Part shown: one piece after another, positions 1 to 9,651 of the stretch | Position numbering within the stretch: the stretch's first letter is position 1 | Layout: every line of letters begins with the position of its first letter | Assembly: GCA_030529185.1 (NCBI GenBank) | Contig: JAUMXI010000002.1 | Location: forward strand, 1-64,000 | From: Flavobacteriaceae bacterium | GTDB lineage: Bacteria > Bacteroidota > Bacteroidia > Flavobacteriales > Weeksellaceae | Reading direction: 5' to 3' | DNA: 64,000 nucleotides | The notes under the pieces: generated by a model | What the model saw: only the letters and a program-made list of their open reading frames with translations | Told to the model about the DNA's origin: nothing | Database searches by the model: none | Program-made: the position numbers and the translations under genes

Positions 1-73
1 TCTATTTTTTATAATATTCTAAAAAAAACTGTAGTTTTATGGGCTTTTTAAATAAATTTTTATTTTTTTGATT

Positions 74-1258
74 ATGAAACGATTATATTTTTTTATTCTT
101 ACTTTTATTGGTTTGAACTTCAACGCTCAGCTTAAAAGAACAGCTACAATCGGATTTTATAATGTAGAAAACCTTTGGGATACCATACAATCCGCTGATT
201 ATATAGACGGAACTTTACCCCAAAACCATAAGAATTTTCACCGAAGTGTGCCTTTGGATTCATTAAAATATTTAGAAATTACCCACGACTATAAAGGCTC
301 TTGGAGTTATGAAAAAATCAAAGGTAAAAAAGTGGTGAGAAAGCAAATCTTAACGGAGGATTTCACCCCAAAAAGTGCTAAAAACTACACCTTTGAAATT
401 TATCAGCAAAAACTAAAAAACACTGCCCAAGTTATCTCCGAGATTGGAGCAAAATACACCAAAACAGCTCCCGTAGTAGTTGGCTTAGTGGAAATTGAGA
501 ACCGAAAAGTATTGGAAGATTTGGTAAATCAAGAGGCTTTGAAAAGATATGATTACGGTATCGTGCATTACAATTCCTTTGATGCGAGGGGAATTGATGT
601 GGCACTCATTTATCAAAAGAAAAGATTTTTCGTGACCCATTCTTACAAAAAAGAACTTATTTTATTTAACCCTAATGGAAAAAGGGAATATACGAGAGAT
701 TTGCTTGTAGTTTCTGGAATTTTAGATGGAGAAAAAGTGGCGTTTTTTGTAAATCACTGGCCATCAAGAAGAGGAGGCGAAGCCGTTTCTATGCCAAAAA
801 GAAACGCCGCCGCTACTTTATTAAAACAAGAAATGGATGCTCTGCGAGAGAAAAACCCCAATATAAAACTCATTGCGATGGGGGATTTTAATGACGACCC
901 TATTAGCCCGAGTTTTAAAAATCATCTCAAAGCTGTAGGAAACGAGAAGGAACTCAGCGAAGAATATCCTTACTTCAACCCGATGTACAAAATGTATAAA
1001 AAAGGCATCGCAACTTTGGCTTATCAAGACGCTCCCAATCTTTTTGACCAAATTATTTACTCTAAAAATTTAGTATCGTCAAAAGATAGCAAAGGCTACA
1101 CGGCTTACAAAACCGAAGTTTTTGCCCCTGCCTACCTCATCAACAAGCAAGGGAATTACAAAGGTTATCCTTTCCGCTCGTGGAATGGCGACCAATGGAC
1201 GAACGGGTATAGCGACCACTTCCCTGTTTTTACCATTTTGCAAAAAGATATTCAGTAG
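74..1258 (+). CDS. Secreted endonuclease/exonuclease/phosphatase-family protein
   Basis: This is a DNase I-like phosphohydrolase of the endonuclease/exonuclease/phosphatase superfamily. After a signal peptide ending in FNAQ it shows the fold's motifs in order: NVENLWD near the mature N-terminus, the metal-binding Glu in VEIEN, DARGIDVAL, NHWPSRRGG, GDFNDDP and the C-terminal SDHFPV. The first ATG is at 74; a TTG six bases upstream in the same frame is less likely. The substrate cannot be read from sequence; relatives are annotated as extracellular nucleases or phosphatases. A terminator-like hairpin follows directly. The superfamily is clear, the exact activity is not. Confidence 0.85.
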   Translation: MKRLYFFILTFIGLNFNAQLKRTATIGFYNVENLWDTIQSADYIDGTLPQNHKNFHRSVPLDSLKYLEITHDYKGSWSYEKIKGKKVVRKQILTEDFTPKSAKNYTFEIYQQKLKNTAQVISEIGAKYTKTAPVVVGLVEIENRKVLEDLVNQEALKRYDYGIVHYNSFDARGIDVALIYQKKRFFVTHSYKKELILFNPNGKREYTRDLLVVSGILDGEKVAFFVNHWPSRRGGEAVSMPKRNAAATLLKQEMDALREKNPNIKLIAMGDFNDDPISPSFKNHLKAVGNEKELSEEYPYFNPMYKMYKKGIATLAYQDAPNLFDQIIYSKNLVSSKDSKGYTAYKTEVFAPAYLINKQGNYKGYPFRSWNGDQWTNGYSDHFPVFTILQKDIQ

Positions 1259-1284
1259 TTGGAAAAAATTCCAACTATTTTTCT
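1257..1284 (+). terminator. Rho-independent terminator after the nuclease gene
   Basis: A short inverted repeat (AGTTGG...CCAACT, arms 1257-1262 and 1271-1276) overlaps the stop codon and is followed by a T-rich run. Confidence 0.6.
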
Positions 1285-1338
1285 TGATTTTGTAACAAAA
1301 TACAGACAACCGCAACTAATAGTTTTAAAATAAAATAA

Positions 1339-2199
1339 ATGATAAAATACACATTGACGGAATTTTTAAATTTCATAAAAAAACCTACGGATACACAATG
1401 GAATATTAATTTTTGGGAAAAATTAAAAGTAGTTTTTATTCTTCTTATCGCGGAAGTCATCTTATTTTGGATTGTTATTTACCCCATTGACATTATTATT
1501 GATAGTTATTTTGTTAATCTAAAACCATTAAGATTAGAATATGACTATACTATTGGGTTCCAATTTTTTATGCTGGTTGTTTTCGCACCGCTGATAGAAG
1601 AATTGATGTTTCGTTGGGTGTTGAGAAGACAGGGACTCATCCATTCCCTTGTTACACAAAAAGAATGGGATAAAGCCTTTCCTTACTTGGTTTATATCAC
1701 GGCTATTCTTTTCGGGTTTGTCCATATGAGCAATTACACCAATGATGAAACGATTTTCTACATTCTCTCACCGATTATTTTAGGTTCGCAATTGATGGGT
1801 GGTTTTATCATTTCATTTATTCGGGTAAGGTTTAATATTCTCTGGGGAATGCTTTATCACGCTCTTTGGAATTTCAGTGTGGTTTTTCTGATTACACTGA
1901 CTTGGGGGCAATTTCAACCTCCTTACCAAGATAAAACGGAACATTATGAAATAGAAATCTCCGAAAGTCCGTTTTTTAACGATGAAAAAAAGCAAGTTCT
2001 AAAAATAGATAGTACCAATGGGAAAATCCACAAAATGGAAGTAGAGCAATACACTTTCAGGCATTTATTGGATACGCTTTATCAAAAGGATAAATATTAT
2101 GTAGATGATAGTTTTATCCAGCTGAAATTCAACTCTAAAAAAGGCGTAAGCAAAGAAGAATTTTTAGAAATTTTAAAGAAAGAATACGATATAGAATAA
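1339..2199 (+). CDS. CPBP-family intramembrane glutamic endopeptidase
   Basis: This is an integral membrane protein of the CPBP (CAAX protease / bacteriocin-processing, 'Abi') family. It has several hydrophobic segments and the three family motifs: EELMFR (EExxxR), FGFVH (FxxxH) and HALWN (HxxxN). The N-terminal ~45 residues are cytosolic-like, and the last ~80 residues form a hydrophilic tail beyond the usual core. Family members cleave prenylated or other membrane peptides; no specific substrate is suggested here. It is transcribed alone between two hairpins. Confidence 0.85.
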   Translation: MIKYTLTEFLNFIKKPTDTQWNINFWEKLKVVFILLIAEVILFWIVIYPIDIIIDSYFVNLKPLRLEYDYTIGFQFFMLVVFAPLIEELMFRWVLRRQGLIHSLVTQKEWDKAFPYLVYITAILFGFVHMSNYTNDETIFYILSPIILGSQLMGGFIISFIRVRFNILWGMLYHALWNFSVVFLITLTWGQFQPPYQDKTEHYEIEISESPFFNDEKKQVLKIDSTNGKIHKMEVEQYTFRHLLDTLYQKDKYYVDDSFIQLKFNSKKGVSKEEFLEILKKEYDIE

Positions 2200-2201
2200 A
2201 A

Positions 2202-2230
2202 AAAATCCGAGCAATTTAAACTCGGATTTT
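2202..2230. terminator. Bidirectional terminator
   Basis: The arms AAAATCCGAG and CTCGGATTTT enclose a 9-nt loop between convergent genes. A- and T-runs on both sides suit termination on both strands. Confidence 0.8.
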
Positions 2231-2243
2231 CTCTTTTTCAAAT

Positions 2244-2618
2244 TTATTTTGTGGTATTAATCATAATTCTTATTCTTTTTCCACTCTTTACATCTGTGAT
2301 ATGAGTAGAAGCCGTTCCTCCATCTTGAAGAGCTGTAATTTCTAAATACTGTTTATCTGCTGATAAATTTATGATAGCAAGAGGGATTTGCCTTAAAAAT
2401 AATGTTTGTTGATAATCATAATCTCCATTTCCAGAGGTAATTTTGATTCTCTCAGTTGTTCCTTTCTTTACAAAAACATCTGTTTTTTCCAGAGTAAAAT
2501 CGTTCAAAGGAGCGTTTTCTTTTTTAGGTTGCTCTATTGTTTTGGGCATCTCCTCATCTCTTCCGCAACTTACGACTGAAAAGACCGCTACCACTAAATA
2601 CATTGATATTTTTTTCAT
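2244..2618 (-). CDS. Small predicted lipoprotein of unknown function
   Basis: This 124-residue protein has a type II signal peptide with lipobox VVSC, followed by a charged linker (GRDEEMPKTIEQPKKEN). The remainder is a single small domain with beta-strand-like alternation and a conserved-looking stretch around GNGDYDYQQTLF. I recognise no enzymatic motif. It is probably anchored to the periplasmic face of a membrane, or the cell surface as is common in Bacteroidota. It is monocistronic. Confidence 0.75.
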   Translation of the reverse strand: MKKISMYLVVAVFSVVSCGRDEEMPKTIEQPKKENAPLNDFTLEKTDVFVKKGTTERIKITSGNGDYDYQQTLFLRQIPLAIINLSADKQYLEITALQDGGTASTHITDVKSGKRIRIMINTTK

Positions 2619-2750
2619 TACATTAACATTTTAAATTTATTTTCCTAAAATTGACAAACTCTATGCCAAAAAATTTCACTTTAAAATAAAAATTCCGTAT
2701 ATCTTTTTTTCAGATACACGAAATTTCATTACCTAAAACAATTTAAATTT

Positions 2751-3827
2751 TTATTCTTCTCCCTTCATTTTTTCGGCATTTTCTGCGATAATTAAGGCTT
2801 CCAACATTTCCTCAATATCTCCATTCATAAAAGCATCAAGGTTATAAATGGATTTGTTAATTCTATGGTCGGTTACCCTTCCTTGTGGATAATTATAGGT
2901 TCTGATTTTCGCCGACCTATCTCCCGTAGAAACCATTGTTTTTCTCTGAGCTGCAATATCTCCTTGCACTTTTTGAAGTTCTATATCATACAATTTTGTT
3001 CGGAGCATTTCCATTGCCAATTCTCTGTTAGCCAACTGCGAACGCGCTTGCTGACAAACCACCACAATACCCGTTGGCTTGTGCGTAAGCTGAACTTTGG
3101 TTTCCACCTTATTAACATTCTGCCCACCAGCACCACCAGAACGAGAAGTTTGCATTTCTATATCCGCAGGGTTAATTTCTACATCTACCTCCTCTGCCTC
3201 TGGAAGAACCGCCACCGTAATCGCCGAAGTATGCACACGCCCCTGAGATTCCGTTTCAGGAACACGCTGAACCCTATGCACCCCAGATTCAAACTTCATT
3301 ATTCCATAAACACCATCGCCTTCCACTCTCATAATGAGTTCTTTATAACCCTTTGAAGCCTCGTTATAATCGGTAATTTCATGTCGCCAACCTTTGGTTT
3401 TGAAATACATAGAGTACATTCTATACACATCTTCCACGAAAATAGCCGCCTCGTCTCCACCCGTTCCCGCACGGAGTTCCACCATTACATTTTTATCATC
3501 AGCGGGGTCTTTCGGAATCAATAATATTTTTAATTCTTCTTCAATGCTTGGGATTTTATCAATCGCCTCCTGTCTTTCTAATTTGGCTAAATCTACCAAA
3601 TCCTTATCCGAACCATCAGAAATAATTTCATCAGCTTCTTCAATGGCTTTAAGTGTAGCCGAATATTCATCAAAAACCTTCACGACTTTTCCCAAATCGC
3701 TGTATTCTTTATTAAGGGAAGAATAACGCTTTTGGTCGGAGATTACATCGGGCTGGATAATCAAATCCGCCACCTCATTATATCGTTGTTTTATCGCTTC
3801 TAATTTGGGTATTAAACTTTTTGACAT
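2751..3827 (-). CDS. prfA: Peptide chain release factor 1
   Basis: Class I release factor of 358 residues, which reads UAA and UAG stop codons and triggers hydrolysis of peptidyl-tRNA on the ribosome. The universal GGQ motif lies in [15 protein letters not shown], and the stop-recognition PxT position is PET in VPETESQGR, marking RF1 rather than RF2. Length and N-terminal helical region are normal for the family. A Bacteroidota -7 element lies ~18 nt upstream of the start. Confidence 0.97.
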   Translation of the reverse strand: MSKSLIPKLEAIKQRYNEVADLIIQPDVISDQKRYSSLNKEYSDLGKVVKVFDEYSATLKAIEEADEIISDGSDKDLVDLAKLERQEAIDKIPSIEEELKILLIPKDPADDKNVMVELRAGTGGDEAAIFVEDVYRMYSMYFKTKGWRHEITDYNEASKGYKELIMRVEGDGVYGIMKFESGVHRVQRVPETESQGRVHTSAITVAVLPEAEEVDVEINPADIEMQTSRSGGAGGQNVNKVETKVQLTHKPTGIVVVCQQARSQLANRELAMEMLRTKLYDIELQKVQGDIAAQRKTMVSTGDRSAKIRTYNYPQGRVTDHRINKSIYNLDAFMNGDIEEMLEALIIAENAEKMKGEE

Positions 3828-3844
3828 TGTTGAAATTTATCCTG

Positions 3845-3852
3845 CAAAGATA
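3845..3852 (-). promoter_or_regulatory. Predicted prfA promoter (-7 element)
   Basis: On the minus strand the sequence reads TATCTTTG, a perfect match to the Bacteroidota -7 consensus TAnnTTTG, just upstream of prfA. Confidence 0.55.
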
Positions 3853-4030
3853 ATAATTAATGTTTAAAAAATAAATTCCCTTTCTCCTTGAAAACAATTT
3901 CATTTTCAGAAAAAATCATTTATTTTTAGTTTATTTAAGTGATTTTTATCATATTTGCACCCCAAAACTATACCAAATTGATATGGTTTTTGTCAAAAAG
4001 GAATATTATTTAAATTTTTTAATTACAATT

Positions 4031-4945
4031 ATGAAGAAGATTTTATTCGTGTTAGGAACTCTTTCTTTCGGAGTTCTTTCAGCACAAGAAACAACAGAGG
4101 AAACTCCAAAGACTGGAAACTGGTCCATTGAAGGACAAAACACGCTAATGCTTAATCAGGCTGCTTTCTCCAACTGGGTAGGAGGGGGAGCAAACAACCT
4201 CGGCTGGTTAGTAGGAACTAACTACAACTTTACTTACCAAAAAGATAAAGACCTTTGGGAAAACACCATCGTATTAGGATACGGACAAAACGACACGCAA
4301 GGTTTAGGGAAAAGAAAAACTCAGGATATCATCAATTTAAGTTCTAACTACGGAAGAAGCATTTCTAAAAATTGGTATGCATCTGCAGGGGTAAGCTTTG
4401 CCACACAATTTACCAATGGTTATGAAGATGGAAACAACCCTTCTGCTGAGAAAATTTCTAACTTTATGGCACCTGGATACCTGAATTTAGGAGCTGGTTT
4501 CACTTACAAACCGAGTGAAAACTTCACTGCTACAGTTAGACCTGCAAACGCAAGAATGACTTTCGTAATGGATAAAGATTTGCAGAAAAAAGGGAAATAC
4601 GGATTGAAAAACGACGGTGATAGTATGTTGTTCCAATTCGGTCTTTATGCAAATGCTACTTACAAAATCCAATTAATGGAAAATGTGCATTTGAGCAATA
4701 CGGCGTGGGCATTCTCTAATTATTTAGACCACCCAGAAAGAATCGCTTTAGGATACAGCGGAGTACTTAACTTCAAAGTGAATAAATACATTTCTTCTAA
4801 TGTAACTTTGGATTTAGTGTATGACCACAACCAAATCCAAAGAACTCAGCTAAAACAAACATTAGGAATTGGCTTTGCTTACAACATCAGCAACGGAGTG
4901 AAAAGAGCAAATACCTCTAACCTATCCGACTGGAAACAAAAATAA
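4031..4945 (+). CDS. DUF3078-family protein, predicted outer-membrane-associated
   Basis: I place the start at the ATG at 4031, which begins a standard signal peptide ending SAQ; a frame extension to 3983 would precede it with non-signal residues. The mature protein begins with the DUF3078 signature around WSIEGQNTLMLNQAAFSNW and continues as alternating polar/hydrophobic strands with many aromatic residues. This is consistent with a beta-barrel or outer-membrane protein. The function of the family is not established. A UUCG-capped terminator follows. Confidence 0.8.
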   Translation: MKKILFVLGTLSFGVLSAQETTEETPKTGNWSIEGQNTLMLNQAAFSNWVGGGANNLGWLVGTNYNFTYQKDKDLWENTIVLGYGQNDTQGLGKRKTQDIINLSSNYGRSISKNWYASAGVSFATQFTNGYEDGNNPSAEKISNFMAPGYLNLGAGFTYKPSENFTATVRPANARMTFVMDKDLQKKGKYGLKNDGDSMLFQFGLYANATYKIQLMENVHLSNTAWAFSNYLDHPERIALGYSGVLNFKVNKYISSNVTLDLVYDHNQIQRTQLKQTLGIGFAYNISNGVKRANTSNLSDWKQK

Positions 4946-4955
4946 AATCTACACC

Positions 4956-4987
4956 AAAAAAGTTTATCCTTCGGGGTAAGCTTTTTT
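4956..4987 (+). terminator. Rho-independent terminator with UUCG loop
   Basis: An A-run leads into an arm ending TTTATCC, then TTCG, then GGGTAAG and a T-run. This is a classic tetraloop terminator. Confidence 0.8.
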
Positions 4988-5013
4988 ACTTTTAATTAAT
5001 TCAAAAGAATAAT

Positions 5014-5021
5014 TATCTTTG
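5014..5021 (+). promoter_or_regulatory. Predicted queH promoter (-7 element)
   Basis: TATCTTTG matches TAnnTTTG exactly and lies 23 bp before the queH ATG. Confidence 0.6.
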
Positions 5022-5044
5022 CTTCCTATTAATATATTGATATA

Positions 5045-5695
5045 ATGACATTAGTTCGTGAGAAATTAGAACTTCCTAATGGAGGTAAAAAACTTTTATT
5101 GCACTCTTGTTGTGCTCCCTGTTCTGGTGAAGTGATGGAAGCAATTATGGCTTCTGGGATTGAATTTACCATTTTCTTCTACAATCCTAATATCCACCCA
5201 AAACAAGAATACGAAATTCGTAAAAACGAGAATATTCGCTATGCCGAAAAACTCAACATTCCGATAATTGATGCTGATTATGATGTAGATAATTGGTATG
5301 AAAGAGCCAAAGGAATGGCACACGAACCAGAACGAGGTATTCGTTGCACAATGTGTTTTGATATGCGTTTTGAAAGAACAGCCCTTTACGCTTACGAAAA
5401 TGGTTTTGACACCATTACCAGTTCTCTGGGGATTTCTCGCTGGAAAGATTTCAACCAAATCAATGGCTGTGGGCATAGAGCCGTAGCACCTTATGAAGGA
5501 TTGACTTATTGGGACTACAATTGGCGTAAAAAAGGAGGTTCTGCCCGAATGCTGGAAATCAGCAAGAGGGAAGAATTCTATATGCAAGAATATTGCGGTT
5601 GTGCCTACTCACTCCGAGATTCCAACAAATGGAGATTAGAAAACGGAAGAGAGAGAATAAAAATCGGGGAAAAATATTACGGAAGAGATAATTAA
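5045..5695 (+). CDS. queH: Epoxyqueuosine reductase QueH
   Basis: QueH catalyses the last step of queuosine biosynthesis, reducing epoxyqueuosine in tRNA to queuosine; it is the non-homologous replacement for the cobalamin enzyme QueG. The family's cysteines are visible: HSCCAPC (C22, C23, C26) near the N-terminus, RCTMC (C101, C104), and a C-terminal YCGC motif. Length (216 aa) is normal. queE, an early gene of the same pathway, lies 20 kb away at 25458. The MBL hydrolase gene follows at 12 bp and may be co-transcribed. Confidence 0.92.
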   Translation: MTLVREKLELPNGGKKLLLHSCCAPCSGEVMEAIMASGIEFTIFFYNPNIHPKQEYEIRKNENIRYAEKLNIPIIDADYDVDNWYERAKGMAHEPERGIRCTMCFDMRFERTALYAYENGFDTITSSLGISRWKDFNQINGCGHRAVAPYEGLTYWDYNWRKKGGSARMLEISKREEFYMQEYCGCAYSLRDSNKWRLENGRERIKIGEKYYGRDN

Positions 5696-5707
5696 AATTT
5701 TGATTTA

Positions 5708-6574
5708 ATGAAACTTTATCCTATCCAATGCGGGAAATTCAAATTAGATGGTGGGGCAATGTTCGGCGTTGTTCCAAAATCCCTTTGGCAAAAAACAAAT
5801 CCAGCAGATGAGAAAAACCTTATAGATTTAGGTTCTCGCTCTCTTTTAATAGAAGATGGGAAAAAATTAATCCTCGTTGATTGTGGCTTGGGAAATAAAC
5901 AAGATGAAAAATTCTTTGGGCATTATTCCCTTTTCGGAGATGATTCTTTGGAGAAAAATTTGGCGAAATATGGTTTTATAAAAGAAGACATTACCGATGT
6001 TTTTCTCACTCATTTACATTTTGACCACTGCGGTGGAGCTATAGAATGGAATGATGACAAAACAGGCTACCGACCTGCTTTTAAAAACGCTAAATTCTGG
6101 ACTAATGAAAATCATTGGGAATGGGCAATCACCCCCAACCCTCGCGAAAAAGCAAGTTTCTTAAAAGAAAATATTTTGCCAATGCAGGAAAGTGGGCAAT
6201 TGAACTTCCTCCCTATTCCTAAAATTGGAAATTATAGCTTTGCTCCCGACCTCAAAATGGATATTATTTTCGTAGATGGGCATACCGAAAAACAAATGCT
6301 TCCCGTGATTAAATATCAGGATAAAACGATTGTTTTTGCAGCAGATTTAATTCCGACCGCAGGTCATATTCCTTTGGTTTATGTGCCAAGTTATGACACT
6401 CGCCCACTCCTCACAATGGAAGAAAAAGAAAAATTCTTAAAGCAATGCGTGGAAAATGAATATTTACTCTTCTTGGAACACGATGCCACCCACGAATTAG
6501 CCTCTCTAAAAATGACAGAAAAAGGTGTAAGACTAGACCAAACATTTAGTTTTAACGATGTGTTCGGATATTAA
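5708..6574 (+). CDS. MBL-fold metallo-hydrolase
   Basis: This is a metallo-beta-lactamase-fold hydrolase. The zinc-binding signature HLHFDHCGG (HxHxDH) is present, with the later His in VDGHTEKQ, an Asp in FAADLIPT and the C-terminal His in LEHDATHE. There is no signal peptide, so it is cytoplasmic. Overall form resembles the quorum-quenching-lactonase/YtnP-like subgroup, but substrate cannot be assigned. It sits 12 bp after queH and ends in a strong bidirectional terminator. Confidence 0.85.
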   Translation: MKLYPIQCGKFKLDGGAMFGVVPKSLWQKTNPADEKNLIDLGSRSLLIEDGKKLILVDCGLGNKQDEKFFGHYSLFGDDSLEKNLAKYGFIKEDITDVFLTHLHFDHCGGAIEWNDDKTGYRPAFKNAKFWTNENHWEWAITPNPREKASFLKENILPMQESGQLNFLPIPKIGNYSFAPDLKMDIIFVDGHTEKQMLPVIKYQDKTIVFAADLIPTAGHIPLVYVPSYDTRPLLTMEEKEKFLKQCVENEYLLFLEHDATHELASLKMTEKGVRLDQTFSFNDVFGY

Positions 6575-6606
6575 AAAACCACCAAAAAAGTTTTTGGTGG
6601 TTTTTT
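6573..6606. terminator. Bidirectional terminator
   Basis: A near-perfect inverted repeat (ACCACCAAAAA / TTTTTGGTGGT) is flanked by A- and T-runs between the convergent MBL and porW-like genes. Confidence 0.85.
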
Positions 6607-6615
6607 GAATTTACT

Positions 6616-9042
6616 TTAATTTGGTTTTAAATAATTTTCGTCCCAGCTATAAACAGGGCGTTCCAATTTATCCGTTTTCTTCTTTCGCTCTTTTTTAGGC
6701 TGTTCCTTCACAGGCTTTTCTGGTTCTTTTGAAGAAAAAATTTCATCTCTCAATTCTTCTTGCGATATAGATTGATGATTATCTAAATTTTGCTTCGTTT
6801 TTTCATCATCTTTCTTTTCTGCACCTCCTTTAAAGAAATCTAAAATCTCCTTTGCCTTTGCTCCCTCTTGTGTTTTTTCATAATTAAAAACTATCTGTTG
6901 AAGTTGAGAAATCATCGCTTCCTTTCCTTCTGTTTTTCCTGTAATAAAGGCATCGAGCAATTCAAATTTCGGAATTAAAGCATCTTGCGGATATTTCTCT
7001 CTAACATTTGCGATGATACCTTTTGCCTCTGAAAATTTTTCTTCCGAATACAATTCATAAGCCTGTTGATAGATTTTTTTCACTCCTTCATCAGATTGAG
7101 TAAAATTAGTCTTTCTCGGATTTTTAACAAACTCCGCATAAGGCGTTTGAGGAAACTCCTGCAAAATCATATTTTTTGCCTTTTCCGCTACACTTGCATC
7201 TTTCTCAAAATTGATAGAAAAAAGCAGGTATAAAGCCTGTAATTTCAATTCTTCTTCTGGTTTGTGAGCAATCAAATCAAAAAGCGTTTTATTCGCCAAT
7301 GCTCTGTTTTGGAAATAGGCATGATACATTCTCCCCATTCCAAGACTTGCCGTATCTCTGTCTTTTTTAAGGTTGAGAATAACCTCTTTATCCGTTGGGA
7401 TTTTTTCTGTGTAATAAGCCACCTCAAATCTCCTTGCATCTGCAACGGATTCTCTCCCCAAGGCTTGATTTTTAACCTCATCTATGGAGCTACTTTGGTT
7501 TTGAGAAATACGCCAATTATCGCCTAAACTTCTCTTCCCCCAAACTTTTTTAAACTCCAAACTTCCTTTAGCAATGGTCTCTCGATTAGAAAAATAAAAT
7601 TTATTAGATTTTGGGGTGTTAAAATCATTTTTCATTACAAAATCGTTATGAGCAAAATCCACCTCTATTTGTTGGTTTTGTCTTGATTTTTCAGCTTCTT
7701 CCTTACGCTGTTTTTCTTCTTTTTCTTTAAGTTTTTCAATATGCTTTTGGAAATACTCCACTCGCTGTGGCTCACTCATTTGCGTTAGAGCCAAAATGCT
7801 ATCATTTTTCTTTACCAAATAATAGTTTTGCGAAAAAGCCTTGATATTTTTTGTAAGTTCGGCAATATTTTCCTTCGTTGCCTCATGTTCCATCACCACC
7901 AAAGCACTATCGTAATACGCCCCAGAACTAATGTAATCTTCTTTCTCAAAATGAGATTTACCAATTTCAAAATAAGCAAGTCCTCGTATATTATTATCCG
8001 AAACTTTCTCTTTTACAGATTTTTGGAAAAATTCTTGAGCCTCTTCTTTCTTTCCAGCCTTGTTGGCCATTAGCCCCAAAGCATAGTAAAATTCATTTTT
8101 TCGAGAAGCATAAATACCTTTCTCACTGATTTTTTCAAGATAGTTTTTCGCCTCTTCATAATTATCTCCATCACTAAAAGTTTTCGCAATTTCCATTTGG
8201 GCTTTTACCTCAAATTCAAAATTATTTGCGTATTGATAAGCACTTACAAAACTCTCTCTTGCCTCTTCTTTTCTTCCTAATTCTGCTAAAACTTGCCCTC
8301 TCTTGTAAGCAATTCTACTTCTAATTTCCCTTGATTTATAAAGTTCCATTGCGATTTCTAACTGCTCTACAGCTTCTTCTTTTCTATTAGAATAAAGCAA
8401 GTTTTCGGCATAATATACGCTCAAAAGTTTTCGGTACTTTTTCTTTAAATTTGGATCTTTATCTAAAGCTAAAAAAATCTCATCGGCACGAACGAAGTTT
8501 TTCATTTTAGAATAAATAAAACCCTCATAAATTTTCGCCAAAGGCAATCTTTTGTCCTTTGACATTGTTAAATATATTTGATTGATAGCCTCTAAAGCTT
8601 CAAACAATTTTCCTTGATAAATACGAGCCTCTACCAAAAGAATGTATGCATTAAAAACTTCAGAGTTTTTTTCTACACCTCTAAAAATCATAGAGTTTTT
8701 TTCTATCACTTTCAAGGCTTTTTCTTCCGCCTTTTGAAAAGCATTTCCCGAAGATTGTACATTATTTTCTCCGCCAAAAAACAATGCTGCACCTACCGAC
8801 ATATCTTCCTTTTCGTCTATCAAATAGTTTTGGGAGAAGATTTCAATATATCCATCGTAAAAATTGTCTTTATGCTCTTTTTTCTTGGCATTTAACTCTG
8901 ACTTTAAGGCTTCTTTTCCGTGAAATAAAGTATTATAATACGCAATAAAACTCTGGTAAGTTCGGTTGGCAAAAGCATCTTTCTTGGTAGAACAAGCCAC
9001 CAAAAACATCATCACAGATAGTACAAATATGTATTTTTTCAT
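6616..9042 (-). CDS. TPR lipoprotein, PorW/SprE-like type IX secretion component
   Basis: This is an 808-residue lipoprotein (lipobox LVAC, then STKKDAFANRTYQSF) consisting of tetratricopeptide-like helical repeats over most of its length. It has a charged coiled-coil stretch near residues 430-460 (EKLKEKEEKQRKEEAEK) and a Lys/Glu-rich C-terminal tail. The N-terminal segment after the lipobox and the overall size match PorW/SprE, an outer-membrane-associated lipoprotein needed for type IX secretion and gliding in Bacteroidota. The assignment rests on architecture and remembered N-terminal similarity, so it is probable rather than proven. No other T9SS genes are in the window. Confidence 0.75.
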   Translation of the reverse strand: MKKYIFVLSVMMFLVACSTKKDAFANRTYQSFIAYYNTLFHGKEALKSELNAKKKEHKDNFYDGYIEIFSQNYLIDEKEDMSVGAALFFGGENNVQSSGNAFQKAEEKALKVIEKNSMIFRGVEKNSEVFNAYILLVEARIYQGKLFEALEAINQIYLTMSKDKRLPLAKIYEGFIYSKMKNFVRADEIFLALDKDPNLKKKYRKLLSVYYAENLLYSNRKEEAVEQLEIAMELYKSREIRSRIAYKRGQVLAELGRKEEARESFVSAYQYANNFEFEVKAQMEIAKTFSDGDNYEEAKNYLEKISEKGIYASRKNEFYYALGLMANKAGKKEEAQEFFQKSVKEKVSDNNIRGLAYFEIGKSHFEKEDYISSGAYYDSALVVMEHEATKENIAELTKNIKAFSQNYYLVKKNDSILALTQMSEPQRVEYFQKHIEKLKEKEEKQRKEEAEKSRQNQQIEVDFAHNDFVMKNDFNTPKSNKFYFSNRETIAKGSLEFKKVWGKRSLGDNWRISQNQSSSIDEVKNQALGRESVADARRFEVAYYTEKIPTDKEVILNLKKDRDTASLGMGRMYHAYFQNRALANKTLFDLIAHKPEEELKLQALYLLFSINFEKDASVAEKAKNMILQEFPQTPYAEFVKNPRKTNFTQSDEGVKKIYQQAYELYSEEKFSEAKGIIANVREKYPQDALIPKFELLDAFITGKTEGKEAMISQLQQIVFNYEKTQEGAKAKEILDFFKGGAEKKDDEKTKQNLDNHQSISQEELRDEIFSSKEPEKPVKEQPKKERKKKTDKLERPVYSWDENYLKPN

Positions 9043-9090
9043 TTTTTGTTTTTCAAATAAAAGATAATTGAAGTGCTAAATTACTAATTT

Positions 9091-9648
9091 TTATTTCATT
9101 TCTTTTAAAAATTGATAAACCAATGCCGTGGGAAGTCCCATTATCGTGTAAAAACTCCCGTTGATTTTCGTGATTTTTGCCATTCCCAACCATTCTTGAA
9201 CGCCATAAGCACCAGCCTTATCCAAGGGCTGAAAATTTTTAATGTAAAAATCTATTTCCTCCTCCGAAATCACTGAAACTTCTACTTCTGCCTTATCCGT
9301 TTGGGTAAAAATTTGATCAAAAGTTCGCAAACTAATTGCCGTATAGACCTGATGAATTTTTCCAGAAAGAAATCTTAACATCTCTTTTGCCTCGTCATTA
9401 TTTTTAGGTTTCCCTAAAATTTTTTCGTCAATGGCAACAATGGTATCAGCGGTGATTAAAACCTCATCATTTTCTAATTCCCTGAAATTTTTTGCTTTTT
9501 CTTCCGACAAATACCCTGCAACTTTATGAGCTGGTAAGTTTTCGGGGTAATTTTCATCACAGAGAATATCAACTACCTCAAAATCATAACCCAAAGATTG
9601 CAACAATTCCTTCCTGCGAGGAGATTTAGAACCTAAATAAATTTTCAT
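9091..9648 (-). CDS. maf: Maf-family nucleoside triphosphate pyrophosphatase
   Basis: House-cleaning pyrophosphatase that hydrolyses dTTP/UTP or modified nucleotides to the monophosphate. The family signature SKSPRRKELL is at the N-terminus, followed by ITADTIVAIDEKILGKP and a C-terminal INGSFYTIMGLP. Length (185 aa) is standard. It is the last gene of a three-gene minus-strand unit, 3 bp after kdsC, with no promoter between them. Confidence 0.93.
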   Translation of the reverse strand: MKIYLGSKSPRRKELLQSLGYDFEVVDILCDENYPENLPAHKVAGYLSEEKAKNFRELENDEVLITADTIVAIDEKILGKPKNNDEAKEMLRFLSGKIHQVYTAISLRTFDQIFTQTDKAEVEVSVISEEEIDFYIKNFQPLDKAGAYGVQEWLGMAKITKINGSFYTIMGLPTALVYQFLKEMK

Positions 9649-9651
9649 AAA

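Noticed and set aside
2886-2895. Consensus DnaA box TGTGGATAA near 2.9 kb
   Set aside because: It is a single site inside the prfA coding region with no cluster, so chance occurrence is the simplest explanation.
5096-5587. 163-codon open frame antisense to queH
   Set aside because: Opposite a clear queH gene; composition is not protein-like.
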